Under the pieces are notes generated by a model. It was not told the DNA's origin, did no database searches, and saw only the letters and a program-made list of their open reading frames with translations. 64,000 nucleotides of DNA from Arcticibacter eurypsychrophilus (GTDB lineage Bacteria > Bacteroidota > Bacteroidia > Sphingobacteriales > Sphingobacteriaceae): NCBI RefSeq assembly GCF_001730525.1, contig NZ_MDFN01000013.1, forward strand, positions 62,001 through 126,000. The letters are read 5' to 3'. The translations under genes were made by a program, and so were the position numbers. Of the stretch, positions 7,730-16,410 are shown piece after piece (positions within the stretch are counted from its first letter, which is position 1; the number at the start of each line of letters is the position of its first letter).

Positions 7730-7874
7730 AATAGATGATTTTAATCATAAAATAATTTCTTTTGCTAAAAGTTTTGTAATACTTTCTAAATCAACACAAA
7801 ACAGGTGTTTATACAAAAAAACAGGTATATGTCATTTCTAAAATACTGGAACCGAATAGATAAAAAAGCATAGT

Positions 7875-10259
7875 TTATTTTAATAGCCGTACAAAGTAAA
7901 CATTTGCTGTTTTGGATCCGTTCTCTGCTGCAAACCGAACCGTTAATTTCTCAGATTGGCTATTTAATAGCACCACCGGCAATTCATAATTAACATCATA
8001 AAGCTTATCCCCTTGCGAACCATCCATCTTTACAGATTTCACTAATACGTCGTTGATGTAGATAGAGAAATCCCGATCCTTGTCCTTCCCATAATAGGTA
8101 ATGCGAAGTGTATGAGCGCCTTTCGCAGGATTTTTCAAATCATAACTAAACCATCCTTCTGCATTTCTAAATTGCCTGTTATTCATCAAACCTGTTTCTG
8201 TTCTTTCGCCCTGAAAATTATGATCTGACTCCGGTTGTTGCTGTCCGCTATTCACCCGGTCAATAGTCTGTTTTTCTATTTCAATTTTACTTCTTTCTGC
8301 TTCCTTTAAAGTGTTTTTCATCGTAGCCAGGTTATTCTGAGTCGTTATTGGCCAGTAAACGATATACCTTGAATCGTGGATCTGGTAAAAGGGAACCAGC
8401 TTAAGATCCTTGTATTTATTGGGCGAAATCATATTTGATGCTGTAAATACCATTGGTTTCCCATCAACAGGCTTTATCGCCGAACCTGGCATTTTTAATG
8501 AAGTAACGATAAAGGGCGATTCTTCCAAAGGAATTAAAGCTCCATTAGCAATATGGCCCATTCTGCTACCATCAGCATAAAGCCCTTTCAGGTCAGTGGT
8601 ATCTGTTGCAGCAGCCAAAACAATGGGGCCATGAATAAAAGAAACCCATGAAGAATTATGCGGTAAATATTCCACCCGGGTATCCATAGGTAAAGTAACC
8701 GTAATTTTATCTCCGGTTTTCCATGTGCGTTTAACAGAAATGTAGGACTGTTTATTTGCCTCAACGGCCACCTCTTTGTTATTTACCATCACCTTCATTT
8801 TTCCATCTACAACCCATTTAGGCACCCTGATATGGATAGCAAATTCTTTAGGGGAAGGCAATGTAAGCTGTAATTCAGACTTTTCACTAAACGGGAATTT
8901 TGTATTTTGAGTTAGGGTAATCTGTTTCTCTTTCCAGTTCAACGTGGATGCCAGGAACAAGTTGACAAAAATATCCTCGTTATTGTGCGCATAAATAAGA
9001 TCACCATACTTGCCATGATTTTCAAGTCCGGACCCTACACAACACCAAAAGCTTTCCTGCGGCTGCGAATATACCCGATAATGATTAGGCCTCATACTCG
9101 TAAAATAAACAAAGCCTCCATCACCAGGATGTTGGGAAGAGAGGATATGATTATACAGAGCCCGCTCGTAATAATCCATATATTTCCCTGTTGGATCAGT
9201 AAGGAAAAGTTCGCGGGTGAGCTTCAGCATGTTATACGTATTGCAGGTCTCCGGTCCTTCCCTCGACTCAATCATCGAAGAAAAATCTCCTGAAGGATGG
9301 AAATGTTCCCCAACACTATTACCACCAATGGAAACCGTACGATTATTAACTACCGTTTCCCAGAAAAAATCAGCAGCATTGCGCCATGGCGTATCATGAT
9401 CTACCTCCGCAATGCGCATATAGCCAATCACTTTAGGGATTTGCGTATTTGCATGAACACCATTTAACTCATCTTTTTGGGCAAGTAATGGATCAAGAAT
9501 AAACTGATCAGAAAATTTACGGGCTAATTGAAGATACTTTTTATCTCCTGTGATCTGATACACATCTGCAAAAACTTCATTCATTCCTCCATGTTCTGAA
9601 CGTAACATCTGCTGCATCTGTTGATTGCTTAGATTAGCGGTCAGATTCAGACACCAATCTGATAACTTAACTAACATTTTTTTCGCTTTTTCATTACCTG
9701 CAACCACATAAGCATCCCGAAGACCTGCATACAATTTATGTATATTGTACCAGGGAACCCATTTATCATTCAATGAAAAACTTCCAGCTTTTATCTTACC
9801 TGCAGCAATTTCTGCCCACATCGCTTTCCCTCCGGGAGTACCCCCTATATACCCATTGCCATTTTTCTGCTGACATTTATCGAGTTCGTCCAGCATATAA
9901 TTAAGTCGCGTTAATATTTCCTGATTTCCTGTAGCTGCATACATATCTGATAAAGCACTCAAATAGTGTCCTCCGATGTGACCATCCAGACCAGTATTTT
10001 CCCAATTCCCATAACTAATAGCTTCGGGTGTTATACCGGCTTCCCGTAAATAGGGAGCGAGCAACCTATCTGGATTAAGAGCAAGGATATACCTTAAATC
10101 TGTTTGCTGCGCATCGTAAAATGGGCTTTCCAACAAACGGACAGCGGATAATGGGAATGCTTTAAGTGGCTCCTGCTGGGCATGTACTTGTTGTAAGATG
10201 CAAAGCAAAACACCAGTGATCATTAATTGGGAAATCGATAATATACTATTTACTTTCAT
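7875..10259 (-). CDS. Glycoside hydrolase family 127 beta-L-arabinofuranosidase (DUF1680)
   Basis: A secreted 794-residue enzyme. The signal peptide ends at about residue 27 (VHAQ). The DUF1680 (alpha/alpha)6 barrel follows, and the zinc/nucleophile set known from GH127 is present: Glu337 and Cys339 in EGPETCNTYN, and Cys406-Cys407 in ESFWCCVGSG, one Cys being the nucleophile in this family. A GSHY-type substrate stretch GLDGHIGGHYLSAL is at about 90-103. The C-terminal 100-odd residues (from GWFSYDLKNPAKGAHTLRITYYG) look like a beta-sandwich carbohydrate-binding module of the DUF6805 kind. It should release beta-L-arabinofuranose from plant glycans in the periplasm or at the surface. No SusC/SusD partner is adjacent. 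Confidence 0.93.
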   Translation of the reverse strand: MKVNSILSISQLMITGVLLCILQQVHAQQEPLKAFPLSAVRLLESPFYDAQQTDLRYILALNPDRLLAPYLREAGITPEAISYGNWENTGLDGHIGGHYLSALSDMYAATGNQEILTRLNYMLDELDKCQQKNGNGYIGGTPGGKAMWAEIAAGKIKAGSFSLNDKWVPWYNIHKLYAGLRDAYVVAGNEKAKKMLVKLSDWCLNLTANLSNQQMQQMLRSEHGGMNEVFADVYQITGDKKYLQLARKFSDQFILDPLLAQKDELNGVHANTQIPKVIGYMRIAEVDHDTPWRNAADFFWETVVNNRTVSIGGNSVGEHFHPSGDFSSMIESREGPETCNTYNMLKLTRELFLTDPTGKYMDYYERALYNHILSSQHPGDGGFVYFTSMRPNHYRVYSQPQESFWCCVGSGLENHGKYGDLIYAHNNEDIFVNLFLASTLNWKEKQITLTQNTKFPFSEKSELQLTLPSPKEFAIHIRVPKWVVDGKMKVMVNNKEVAVEANKQSYISVKRTWKTGDKITVTLPMDTRVEYLPHNSSWVSFIHGPIVLAAATDTTDLKGLYADGSRMGHIANGALIPLEESPFIVTSLKMPGSAIKPVDGKPMVFTASNMISPNKYKDLKLVPFYQIHDSRYIVYWPITTQNNLATMKNTLKEAERSKIEIEKQTIDRVNSGQQQPESDHNFQGERTETGLMNNRQFRNAEGWFSYDLKNPAKGAHTLRITYYGKDKDRDFSIYINDVLVKSVKMDGSQGDKLYDVNYELPVVLLNSQSEKLTVRFAAENGSKTANVYFVRLLK

Positions 10260-11008
10260 CTCTAGCAGGTTTATTCTTTTTTGAAAGAGCTTAAATTCGT
10301 CTATTGGTTAGTCCGTAAGAAACAAGCGATCAATTATATATATTCGCTTTAATAGATAATAAACGTATGATTTACAATTATAGCACAACTGAGCTTATTT
10401 ACAAAATAATATAATTGTTGAAAGGTTGGTTAAGGGGGAAATTGACAGGTAAAAACGTTGTTTATAATCTGAAAAAAGAAATGCCTTGAATGATATCAGT
10501 TTACACATATTCGAAAATCAGCGTATAATAGTTAATTTATATTCCAAGATGAATTGAAAAATAATCGGCTTAGAACGCTGAGAGATAGAAAATAGAGATC
10601 CCAATTTCAGCTTTCATCAAATGTTAGCAAGTTTGCAAAATTAAACGCTGCAAAATTTTAATTTCAGATGCAATACAATTATAGACTTCACTTGCAGTAA
10701 AATCAACTAAAGTAATATTTTCGTTATATAAAAAGATCAGTTTTAGCAGACCTTGCCTTCAGTTTACTTTCATTCCGTGCGGAGAAGGTGCGGAGAAGGT
10801 GCGATACAGGTGGGTATCAGGTGCAGAAGAAATAATAAGATCTGACACACCATTTAATAATCATAAAGATTAAGTTAACAAGTTAGTTTTTCTTTAGTTA
10901 AGTTATAAATTTCTGCTTTATAAACTTTTTTATCAAACAATGTGACATAAGGCACATACAATGTAATATTTACTTGCTTCTTTTGTGCAAGTTATAAAAT
11001 TCACCAAT
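10260..11008. other. 749-base intergenic region with short repeat and Crp-like site
   Basis: The region lies between two divergent genes. GTGCGGAGAAG is repeated twice head to tail at 10777-10798 with a third partial copy (GTGCG). TGTGA-CATAAG-GCACA at 10941-10956 differs by one base from a Crp/Fnr-type TGTGA-N6-TCACA site and sits about 52 bases before the CoA-disulfide reductase start. On the minus strand a stop-free stretch at about 10638-10775 could encode 45 residues but has no start codon and no recognisable family. Nothing else was seen. Confidence 0.4.
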
Positions 11009-12688
11009 ATGAAGTATGTAATTATAGGCGCAGTTGCCGGAGGTGCCACTACAGCCGCACGATTAAGAAGAATGGATGAGCATGCCGAAATAGTTATTTT
11101 CGAAAAAGGCCAGTATATTTCTTATGCGAATTGCGGACTTCCATACTATATAGGTGATGTTATAAAAGACAGAAATAAATTATTTGTACAAACAGCAACT
11201 TCTTTTACCCAACGGTTTAAAGTAGACGTGCGGATCAGTACCAAAGTAACTGATATTAATGCTGAGCAAAAGACGATTACGGCTATTCAACTTGAAACCG
11301 GCAGGGAGTATCAGGAAAGTTATGATAAATTAGTTTTATCACCTGGAGCTTTCCCTGTTCGTCCGCCACTACCGGGCATTAATATGGAAGGCATCTTTAC
11401 CGTTCGCAATGTTACAGATACAGATTACATCAAAAACTACATCAGCCAGTTTAACGTAAAAAAGGCAGTTGTTGTTGGCGCCGGGTTTATTGGGCTTGAA
11501 ATGGCTGAAAACTTTCATGAACTGGGTCTTGATGTTGCAGTCGTAGAAATGGGAGATCAAATTCTTGCTCCCGTGGATTTTCCCATAGCAGCCATAGCGC
11601 AGCAACATTTACGCGATAAAGGAATCCATCTTTATTTGAACACTGCTGTACAGGGATTTACAAAGGAGGGAGATCGCTTAAGAGTTCAGCTCAAGGATGA
11701 AGTGGATTTGGATGCAGACCTGGTGATCCTTTCTATAGGCGTAAAACCGGATACTTCCTTGGCTGTAAAAGCCGGAATCAAATTAGGTGATGCGAAAGGC
11801 ATCCTTGTAAATGAATACTTGCAGACTTCTGATCCTGATATTTATGCGGTTGGTGATGCGATTGAATTTCCTAATCCGATATCCGGACAAGCAACTATTA
11901 CCTATTTAGCAGGACCAGCCAACAAGCAAGGGCGAATCTGTGCAGATAACCTGGTATTTGGTAATCAACATATATATAAAGGATCCATAAATACCGCCAT
12001 TGTAAAAGTATTCGATTTAACTATAGGTGTTGCGGGTATGGCGGCCAAACAGTTAAAAGCACAGGGAATTGAACATGTTGTTTCTACCATCCATAGTAAT
12101 TCGCATGCTGGTTATTATCCCGGAGCAAAGCGCATGACTATTCAAATTGCTTTTTCGCCCGATAATGGCCGTTTGCTCAGTGCACAGGTTATTGGGGAGG
12201 AAGGAGTTGATAAACGTCTGGATTTACTAGCCACCGTCATTAAAAACAAAGGAGCGATAACTGATTTGACGGAGATTGAACATGCTTACGCTCCACCATT
12301 TTCATCAGCCAAAGATCCGGTTAATATGGCGGGTTATGTAGCAGAAAACATACTTTTGGGCCGGTTAAAAATCATTCAATGTGAGGAGATCGCTGATGCA
12401 GATGAATCCACTGCGATACTGGATGTTCGGACTTTAGCAGAACACGCTGCCGGCACAATACCAGGATCGATATTGATTCCTCTGGATGAAATAAGGGATC
12501 GATTGAATGAAATTCCGCGTGATAGAACTCTTTATGTTTTCTGCCAGCAAGGGTTGAGAGGGTATTTAGCTCAACGAATACTGGTTCAAAGCGGATTCGA
12601 CAGTGTGTATAATCTTTCCGGTGGCTACCTGTTATGGAAAAGTTATTCGGACGAGATTGCTCTTCATAAAAAAGAGGTACTGGTTTAA
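11009..12688 (+). CDS. CoA-disulfide reductase-like flavoprotein with C-terminal rhodanese domain
   Basis: A 559-residue NAD(P)H-dependent FAD oxidoreductase. The FAD-binding motif GAVAGGATTAARLRR opens the protein. SYANCGLPYYIGD holds the single active-site Cys of the CoA-disulfide reductase/polysulfide reductase group, and VVVGAGFIGLEMAENFHELG is the NAD(P)H-binding motif. From about residue 460 a rhodanese domain follows (AILDVRTLAEHAAGTIPGSI) with the active-site loop FCQQGLRG. Fusions of this type reduce CoA-persulfide, polysulfide or CoA disulfide, so a role in sulfane sulfur or redox handling is likely. The ATG at 11009 is preferred over an upstream GTG at 10985 because MKYVIIGAVAGG puts the FAD motif at the usual distance. 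The last codons form the 5' arm of the terminator. Confidence 0.92.
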   Translation: MKYVIIGAVAGGATTAARLRRMDEHAEIVIFEKGQYISYANCGLPYYIGDVIKDRNKLFVQTATSFTQRFKVDVRISTKVTDINAEQKTITAIQLETGREYQESYDKLVLSPGAFPVRPPLPGINMEGIFTVRNVTDTDYIKNYISQFNVKKAVVVGAGFIGLEMAENFHELGLDVAVVEMGDQILAPVDFPIAAIAQQHLRDKGIHLYLNTAVQGFTKEGDRLRVQLKDEVDLDADLVILSIGVKPDTSLAVKAGIKLGDAKGILVNEYLQTSDPDIYAVGDAIEFPNPISGQATITYLAGPANKQGRICADNLVFGNQHIYKGSINTAIVKVFDLTIGVAGMAAKQLKAQGIEHVVSTIHSNSHAGYYPGAKRMTIQIAFSPDNGRLLSAQVIGEEGVDKRLDLLATVIKNKGAITDLTEIEHAYAPPFSSAKDPVNMAGYVAENILLGRLKIIQCEEIADADESTAILDVRTLAEHAAGTIPGSILIPLDEIRDRLNEIPRDRTLYVFCQQGLRGYLAQRILVQSGFDSVYNLSGGYLLWKSYSDEIALHKKEVLV

Positions 12689-12706
12689 AACCAGTACCTC
12701 TTTTTT
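12668..12706. terminator. Strong bidirectional hairpin overlapping the end of the reductase gene
   Basis: A 19-base arm at 12668-12686 is perfectly complementary to 12688-12706 (core GAGGTACTGGTTT / AAACCAGTACCTC, flanked by A6 and T6). It is an intrinsic terminator for the reductase on the plus strand and, read the other way, for the M13 peptidase ending at 12725. The 5' arm is inside the coding sequence: it supplies the codons for the final KKEVLV. Confidence 0.9.
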
Positions 12707-12724
12707 ATTATTTATTTTTTTATA

Positions 12725-14758
12725 CTACCAGATCTTAATCCGCTTATCTACCGGCAAAAACATTTTTTCACCTTGTTTAACGTTAAACGCTTTATAGAAA
12801 GGTGTAAAGTTCATCAGTGGTACATTTACACGATATTGTGCTGGCGAATGCGGATCAGTACTAACCTGCAGACGTAACGCTTTGTCTTCCCTTTTCTCTT
12901 TCCATATTCGGGCAAAAGATATAAAGAAACGTTGATCGGGTGTTAATCCATCAATTTTCAACGTATCCTGACCTTGTTTAGTCAGCTTAAAGGCATCATA
13001 AGCAATAGCTATTCCGCCGATATCTGCCATATTTTCGCCAGTTGTTAGCGCACCATTGATATGAAGCGTATCAATGACTTGAAAACTATTGTATAAATTA
13101 ATAACCTGTTTAGACTTAGCTTTAAACCTCACGTTATCTGATACAGCCCACCAGTTTTTTAGATTACCTGTCTTGTCATATTGAGAACCCTGATCATCAA
13201 AGCCATGGGTCATTTCGTGACCAATTACCATGCCTATAGCGCCATAATTTATAGCATCATCGGCGCTAAGCTCAAAGAACGGAAATTGTAAGATTCCGGC
13301 AGGGAATACAATTTCGTTGATAGTCGGGTTATAGTAGGCATTGATCGTTGGAGGAGTCATACCCCATTCCGTCTTATCAACAGGTTTGCCCACTTTATTA
13401 ATTTGGTAAGCAAATTCAACTTTATCACAAGCAACAATATTCTCGAAGTACTTGGAACGGTCTATGGAAACTTTACTGTAATCTTTCCATTTTTCAGGGT
13501 ATCCAATTTTCTTAATAAATGTATGCAGTTTCTCTTTAGCTACCTTCTTTGTGCTATCGGTCATCCAGTCCACACGACTGATACGGCTATCAAAAGCTTT
13601 TTGCAAATTATCAATCAGCTCCATCATTCTGCTTTTAGCATCTTCAGAGAAATGCTTTTTCACATAAAGCTGACCTAATAATTCACCCAGATTCTCATCA
13701 GCACTTCTGTAAATACGTTCCCAGCGTGGTTTAATTTGTTTTTGACCTGAAAGCACTTTCGTATATTCAAAGTCAGCATCTTCGAAAGGAGTGCTTAATG
13801 CACTTGAAGCATTCCGGATAATATGTGCGGCAAGATAGGCTTTCCAGGTATCCAAAGGAGTGCTTTTAAGCAAGTCATTCACTTTAGCGTAATAAGCAGG
13901 CTGACCGACATTTACAGAATCTGTTTTAACTCCAATCAAGGCTAAATAAGCACTTAGATTGAATGCAGGCATCTTTTTATCCAGATCGGAAACTGCTGAT
14001 TTGTTATAATTCTTCTGCGGATCGCGCAATTCTACATTAGTACGATGACTTTCTGCCAGTTGTTTTTCGAAAGCATAAACAGCCTCCGATTTCTTGGTTG
14101 CGGTAGTCTGATTGTCACCCGTCAGGACAAACATTTTCGTAATACATTCTTTATATGCTTTTTGGATTGCTTTGGTTTCCGCATCTGTTTTAAAGTAATA
14201 ATCGCGGTCAGGTAAACCTAAACCAGTTTGATAAAGAGCAAGGATATTAGTGGAGCTATTTTTATCATCAGGACCAACATAAAGACCTGTAAAAATTGCA
14301 GATTGCTGTTTCTCCATTTCAGCTTCGAACTGCAAAACCTGTTGTTGAGTCTTAATGGCTTTAATTTTGTCCAAATAAGGCTTAATAGGTGTATAACCAA
14401 GTTTTTCAATAGCAGCAGAGTCCATACCTGAAGCATAGAAATCACCTACCTTTTGTTCGAGAGTTCCCTTTTCTGCTTTTGCAGCAGCTGACTCTTCGAG
14501 TAAACTTTTAATATTCTCTTTCGTTTTGTTGTACAGTTCATCGAATGTACCTGTACTGGTTTGAGTAGAAGGAATTTTAACTGTTCCGATCCATTTACCG
14601 TTTACATACTGAAAGAAATTATCACCCGGATTTATAGAAGAGTCTAAACTCGACGTTTCTATAAATTTTTCAGAACCGCTTTGAGTTCCTTTATTACACG
14701 CTGTGAGGCTTACCAGGAGCGTTGCCATGGATACATAAGAAATATTCTTAAATCGCAT
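12725..14758 (-). CDS. M13 family zinc metallopeptidase lipoprotein (neprilysin/PepO-like)
   Basis: A 677-residue zinc endopeptidase, probably in the periplasm or at the outer membrane. The N-terminus MRFKNISYVSMATLLVSLTACNKG is a lipoprotein signal (lipobox LTAC|N). The helical N-terminal M13 domain begins with DSSINPGDNFFQYVNGKWI. The catalytic C-terminal domain has the zinc motif HEMTH (in GMVIGHEMTHGFDDQG), the third ligand in ENMADIGG, and the substrate-binding NAYYNPTINEIVFPAGIL typical of neprilysin relatives. The end reads PVDKRIKIW; family members usually end in (I/V)W, so the C-terminus is complete. It faces the reductase gene across the shared terminator. Confidence 0.95.
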   Translation of the reverse strand: MRFKNISYVSMATLLVSLTACNKGTQSGSEKFIETSSLDSSINPGDNFFQYVNGKWIGTVKIPSTQTSTGTFDELYNKTKENIKSLLEESAAAKAEKGTLEQKVGDFYASGMDSAAIEKLGYTPIKPYLDKIKAIKTQQQVLQFEAEMEKQQSAIFTGLYVGPDDKNSSTNILALYQTGLGLPDRDYYFKTDAETKAIQKAYKECITKMFVLTGDNQTTATKKSEAVYAFEKQLAESHRTNVELRDPQKNYNKSAVSDLDKKMPAFNLSAYLALIGVKTDSVNVGQPAYYAKVNDLLKSTPLDTWKAYLAAHIIRNASSALSTPFEDADFEYTKVLSGQKQIKPRWERIYRSADENLGELLGQLYVKKHFSEDAKSRMMELIDNLQKAFDSRISRVDWMTDSTKKVAKEKLHTFIKKIGYPEKWKDYSKVSIDRSKYFENIVACDKVEFAYQINKVGKPVDKTEWGMTPPTINAYYNPTINEIVFPAGILQFPFFELSADDAINYGAIGMVIGHEMTHGFDDQGSQYDKTGNLKNWWAVSDNVRFKAKSKQVINLYNSFQVIDTLHINGALTTGENMADIGGIAIAYDAFKLTKQGQDTLKIDGLTPDQRFFISFARIWKEKREDKALRLQVSTDPHSPAQYRVNVPLMNFTPFYKAFNVKQGEKMFLPVDKRIKIW

Positions 14759-14970
14759 ATTGTATGGAGTAATTTTAAAGACTGATTGGGAAAATTACAA
14801 ATTTATTTAACAATTAAAAAAAATTGTACGTAGAATGTACCATACATACCTTATAAGCGGTATAAATTACGTTTGTGTATAAAATGATATTCCGTTAGTG
14901 TAATAAGAACTGGAGGATACCGTTTTTACCCTATAAAAACTATACACTTATTTTTTTGTTCTTTTAAATC

Positions 14971-15606
14971 ATGAAAAAACTACTTTTTTTTAGCTTAACT
15001 TTTTTACTCTTCCATTTCGCACAAGCACAGGATACCGATATCCCCTTTAAGAAGAAGGATTATCCACTGGATGCCAATAAAAAATTATCATATTCGATCA
15101 TTCAGGAAGTACCAAAAACTTCTAAAGACGAACTTTATTCCAGAGCTTTATCCTGGATTAATGAAGCCTTTAAAGATCAACCTGGAGTAATTAAACTGCA
15201 AGATAAGGACAATGGCAAGATTATCATTGAGGGATCTACTGAAGACAGTTATAGCGTTAAAACTTTAGGCGTATTGGTTCCCAAAAAATACTATCAAAAT
15301 GTAAAAATGGAATTCTCTATTAAAGATGGCAAATACAGGTTGATAATGAGTCCTTTTCAGATAGAAAACATTGCTGCTCGGTTTGGAGGATCTTATATTC
15401 CCTCATCCAAACGTCCCATAGAGAGATATTTCGAACAAATACCCGATTCCTATTCTTTTACTGCCCTTACTTCATTAGAGAAAACACAATTGTTTAGTTC
15501 TAAAACAATACTAATAAAAGCAGGCAGGTTTGCAGATTCAACACTTTTGTCTATTAAAGGATATATGGCTAAGGCAACGGCACCTGTTAAAAAAGATGAA
15601 TGGTAG
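14971..15606 (+). CDS. Exported DUF4468-like protein
   Basis: A 211-residue protein with a cleavable signal peptide (MKKLLFFSLTFLLFHFAQAQ). The next 130 residues (YPLDANKKLSYSIIQEVPKTSKDELYSRALSWINEAF, then NGKIIIEGST and VKMEFSIKDGKYRLIMSPFQIENI) match the pattern of DUF4468, a TBP-like fold of unknown function seen in Bacteroidota. The second half is less conserved and ends in a Lys-rich tail. It stands alone, so context gives no clue to its role. Confidence 0.75.
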   Translation: MKKLLFFSLTFLLFHFAQAQDTDIPFKKKDYPLDANKKLSYSIIQEVPKTSKDELYSRALSWINEAFKDQPGVIKLQDKDNGKIIIEGSTEDSYSVKTLGVLVPKKYYQNVKMEFSIKDGKYRLIMSPFQIENIAARFGGSYIPSSKRPIERYFEQIPDSYSFTALTSLEKTQLFSSKTILIKAGRFADSTLLSIKGYMAKATAPVKKDEW

Positions 15607-15717
15607 GCTGGTGTAGTTTGCACTGCATATATGAATTAAAGGGAGCTGATCGTAGCAACCAATTTTACATCTTCTGAATAAGCCATATCTACCCCTTCTA
15701 CATCATCTGAGTGAAGA

Positions 15718-15771
15718 TAACTAATATATTGATTTAAACATTTGATTAAATCAATATATTAGTTACTTTTG
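15718..15771 (+). promoter_or_regulatory. 20-base-arm palindrome with promoter of the TetR efflux operon
   Basis: TAACTAATATATTGATTTAA at 15718-15737 is perfectly repeated in inverse at 15746-15765 with an eight-base centre. The promoter is built into it: TTTG at 15741-15744 lies in the centre and, after 19 bases, TACTTTTG at 15764-15771 gives the -7 element TAnnTTTG. The first gene starts at 15793. A TetR dimer, or a pair of dimers, bound here would block the promoter; autoregulation is inferred from position. Confidence 0.75.
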
Positions 15772-15792
15772 TCTCTACAAGATGTGCACAAT

Positions 15793-16410
15793 ATGGCAAA
15801 GAAGACAAAAGAGGAATTAGATGTTTCTGCAGAGGAGAAAATTAAGGAGGCCGCGAGAAAGGTTTTTACTTTAAAAGGTTACGCCGCAACACGAACCCGT
15901 GATATTGCTGAAGCGTCTGGCATTAACCTGGCGCTCCTAAACTATTATTTCAGAAGTAAGGAAAAGCTGTTTCATGTCATCATGATAGAGAAGATCCAAA
16001 AGCTTTTCGGCGTTATCATCCCCATCGCAAACGATACTAATTTAGCACTGGAAATAAAAATTGAGCTGATTGTAACCAATTATATTGATTTGCTTTTAGA
16101 GCATCCCGATCTACCCCTATTTGTTTTTAGTGAGGTGAGAAATAACACTGAACAGTTTATTCATTCAACAAACGCCGATAACCTATTGCGCAATTCTTCT
16201 CTGATTAAACAGATTGAATTAAAGAAGCCGGATATTAATCCTTTACATTTTTTAATGAGCTTATTAGGTATGGTCGTTTTCCCATTCATTGGTAAACCTG
16301 TATTTACAGCTGCAGGAATATTAGACGAGGAGATCTTTCAAAAACTAATGAATGAACGTAAGGCATTGATTCCAAAATGGATTAAAAGCATGTTAGAATT
16401 AGAGTTATGA
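15793..16410 (+). CDS. TetR family transcriptional regulator (CecR-like)
   Basis: A 205-residue regulator. The N-terminal TetR helix-turn-helix is clear: EEKIKEAARKVFTLKGYAATRTRDIAEASGINLALLNYYFRSKEKLF (about residues 10-60). The C-terminal part is the ligand-binding helical domain with VFPFIGKPVF, seen in CecR/YbiH-like proteins that control YbhFSR-type exporters. The ATG at 15793 is chosen; an in-frame TTG at 15769 overlaps the -7 promoter element and would precede the transcription start. The stop overlaps the TolC gene by four bases (ATGA), so it is the first gene of the efflux operon. Confidence 0.93.
   Translation: MAKKTKEELDVSAEEKIKEAARKVFTLKGYAATRTRDIAEASGINLALLNYYFRSKEKLFHVIMIEKIQKLFGVIIPIANDTNLALEIKIELIVTNYIDLLLEHPDLPLFVFSEVRNNTEQFIHSTNADNLLRNSSLIKQIELKKPDINPLHFLMSLLGMVVFPFIGKPVFTAAGILDEEIFQKLMNERKALIPKWIKSMLELEL

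Noticed and set aside
10638-10775. A start-less 45-codon minus-strand stretch as a gene remnant
   Set aside because: No recognisable family and no supporting features; chance open frame is likely.
15638-15757. A minus-strand stretch of 40 codons (ending DVKLVATISSL) as a pseudogene
   Set aside because: It overlaps the palindrome that explains most of the sequence constraint, has no start, and resembles no family I know.
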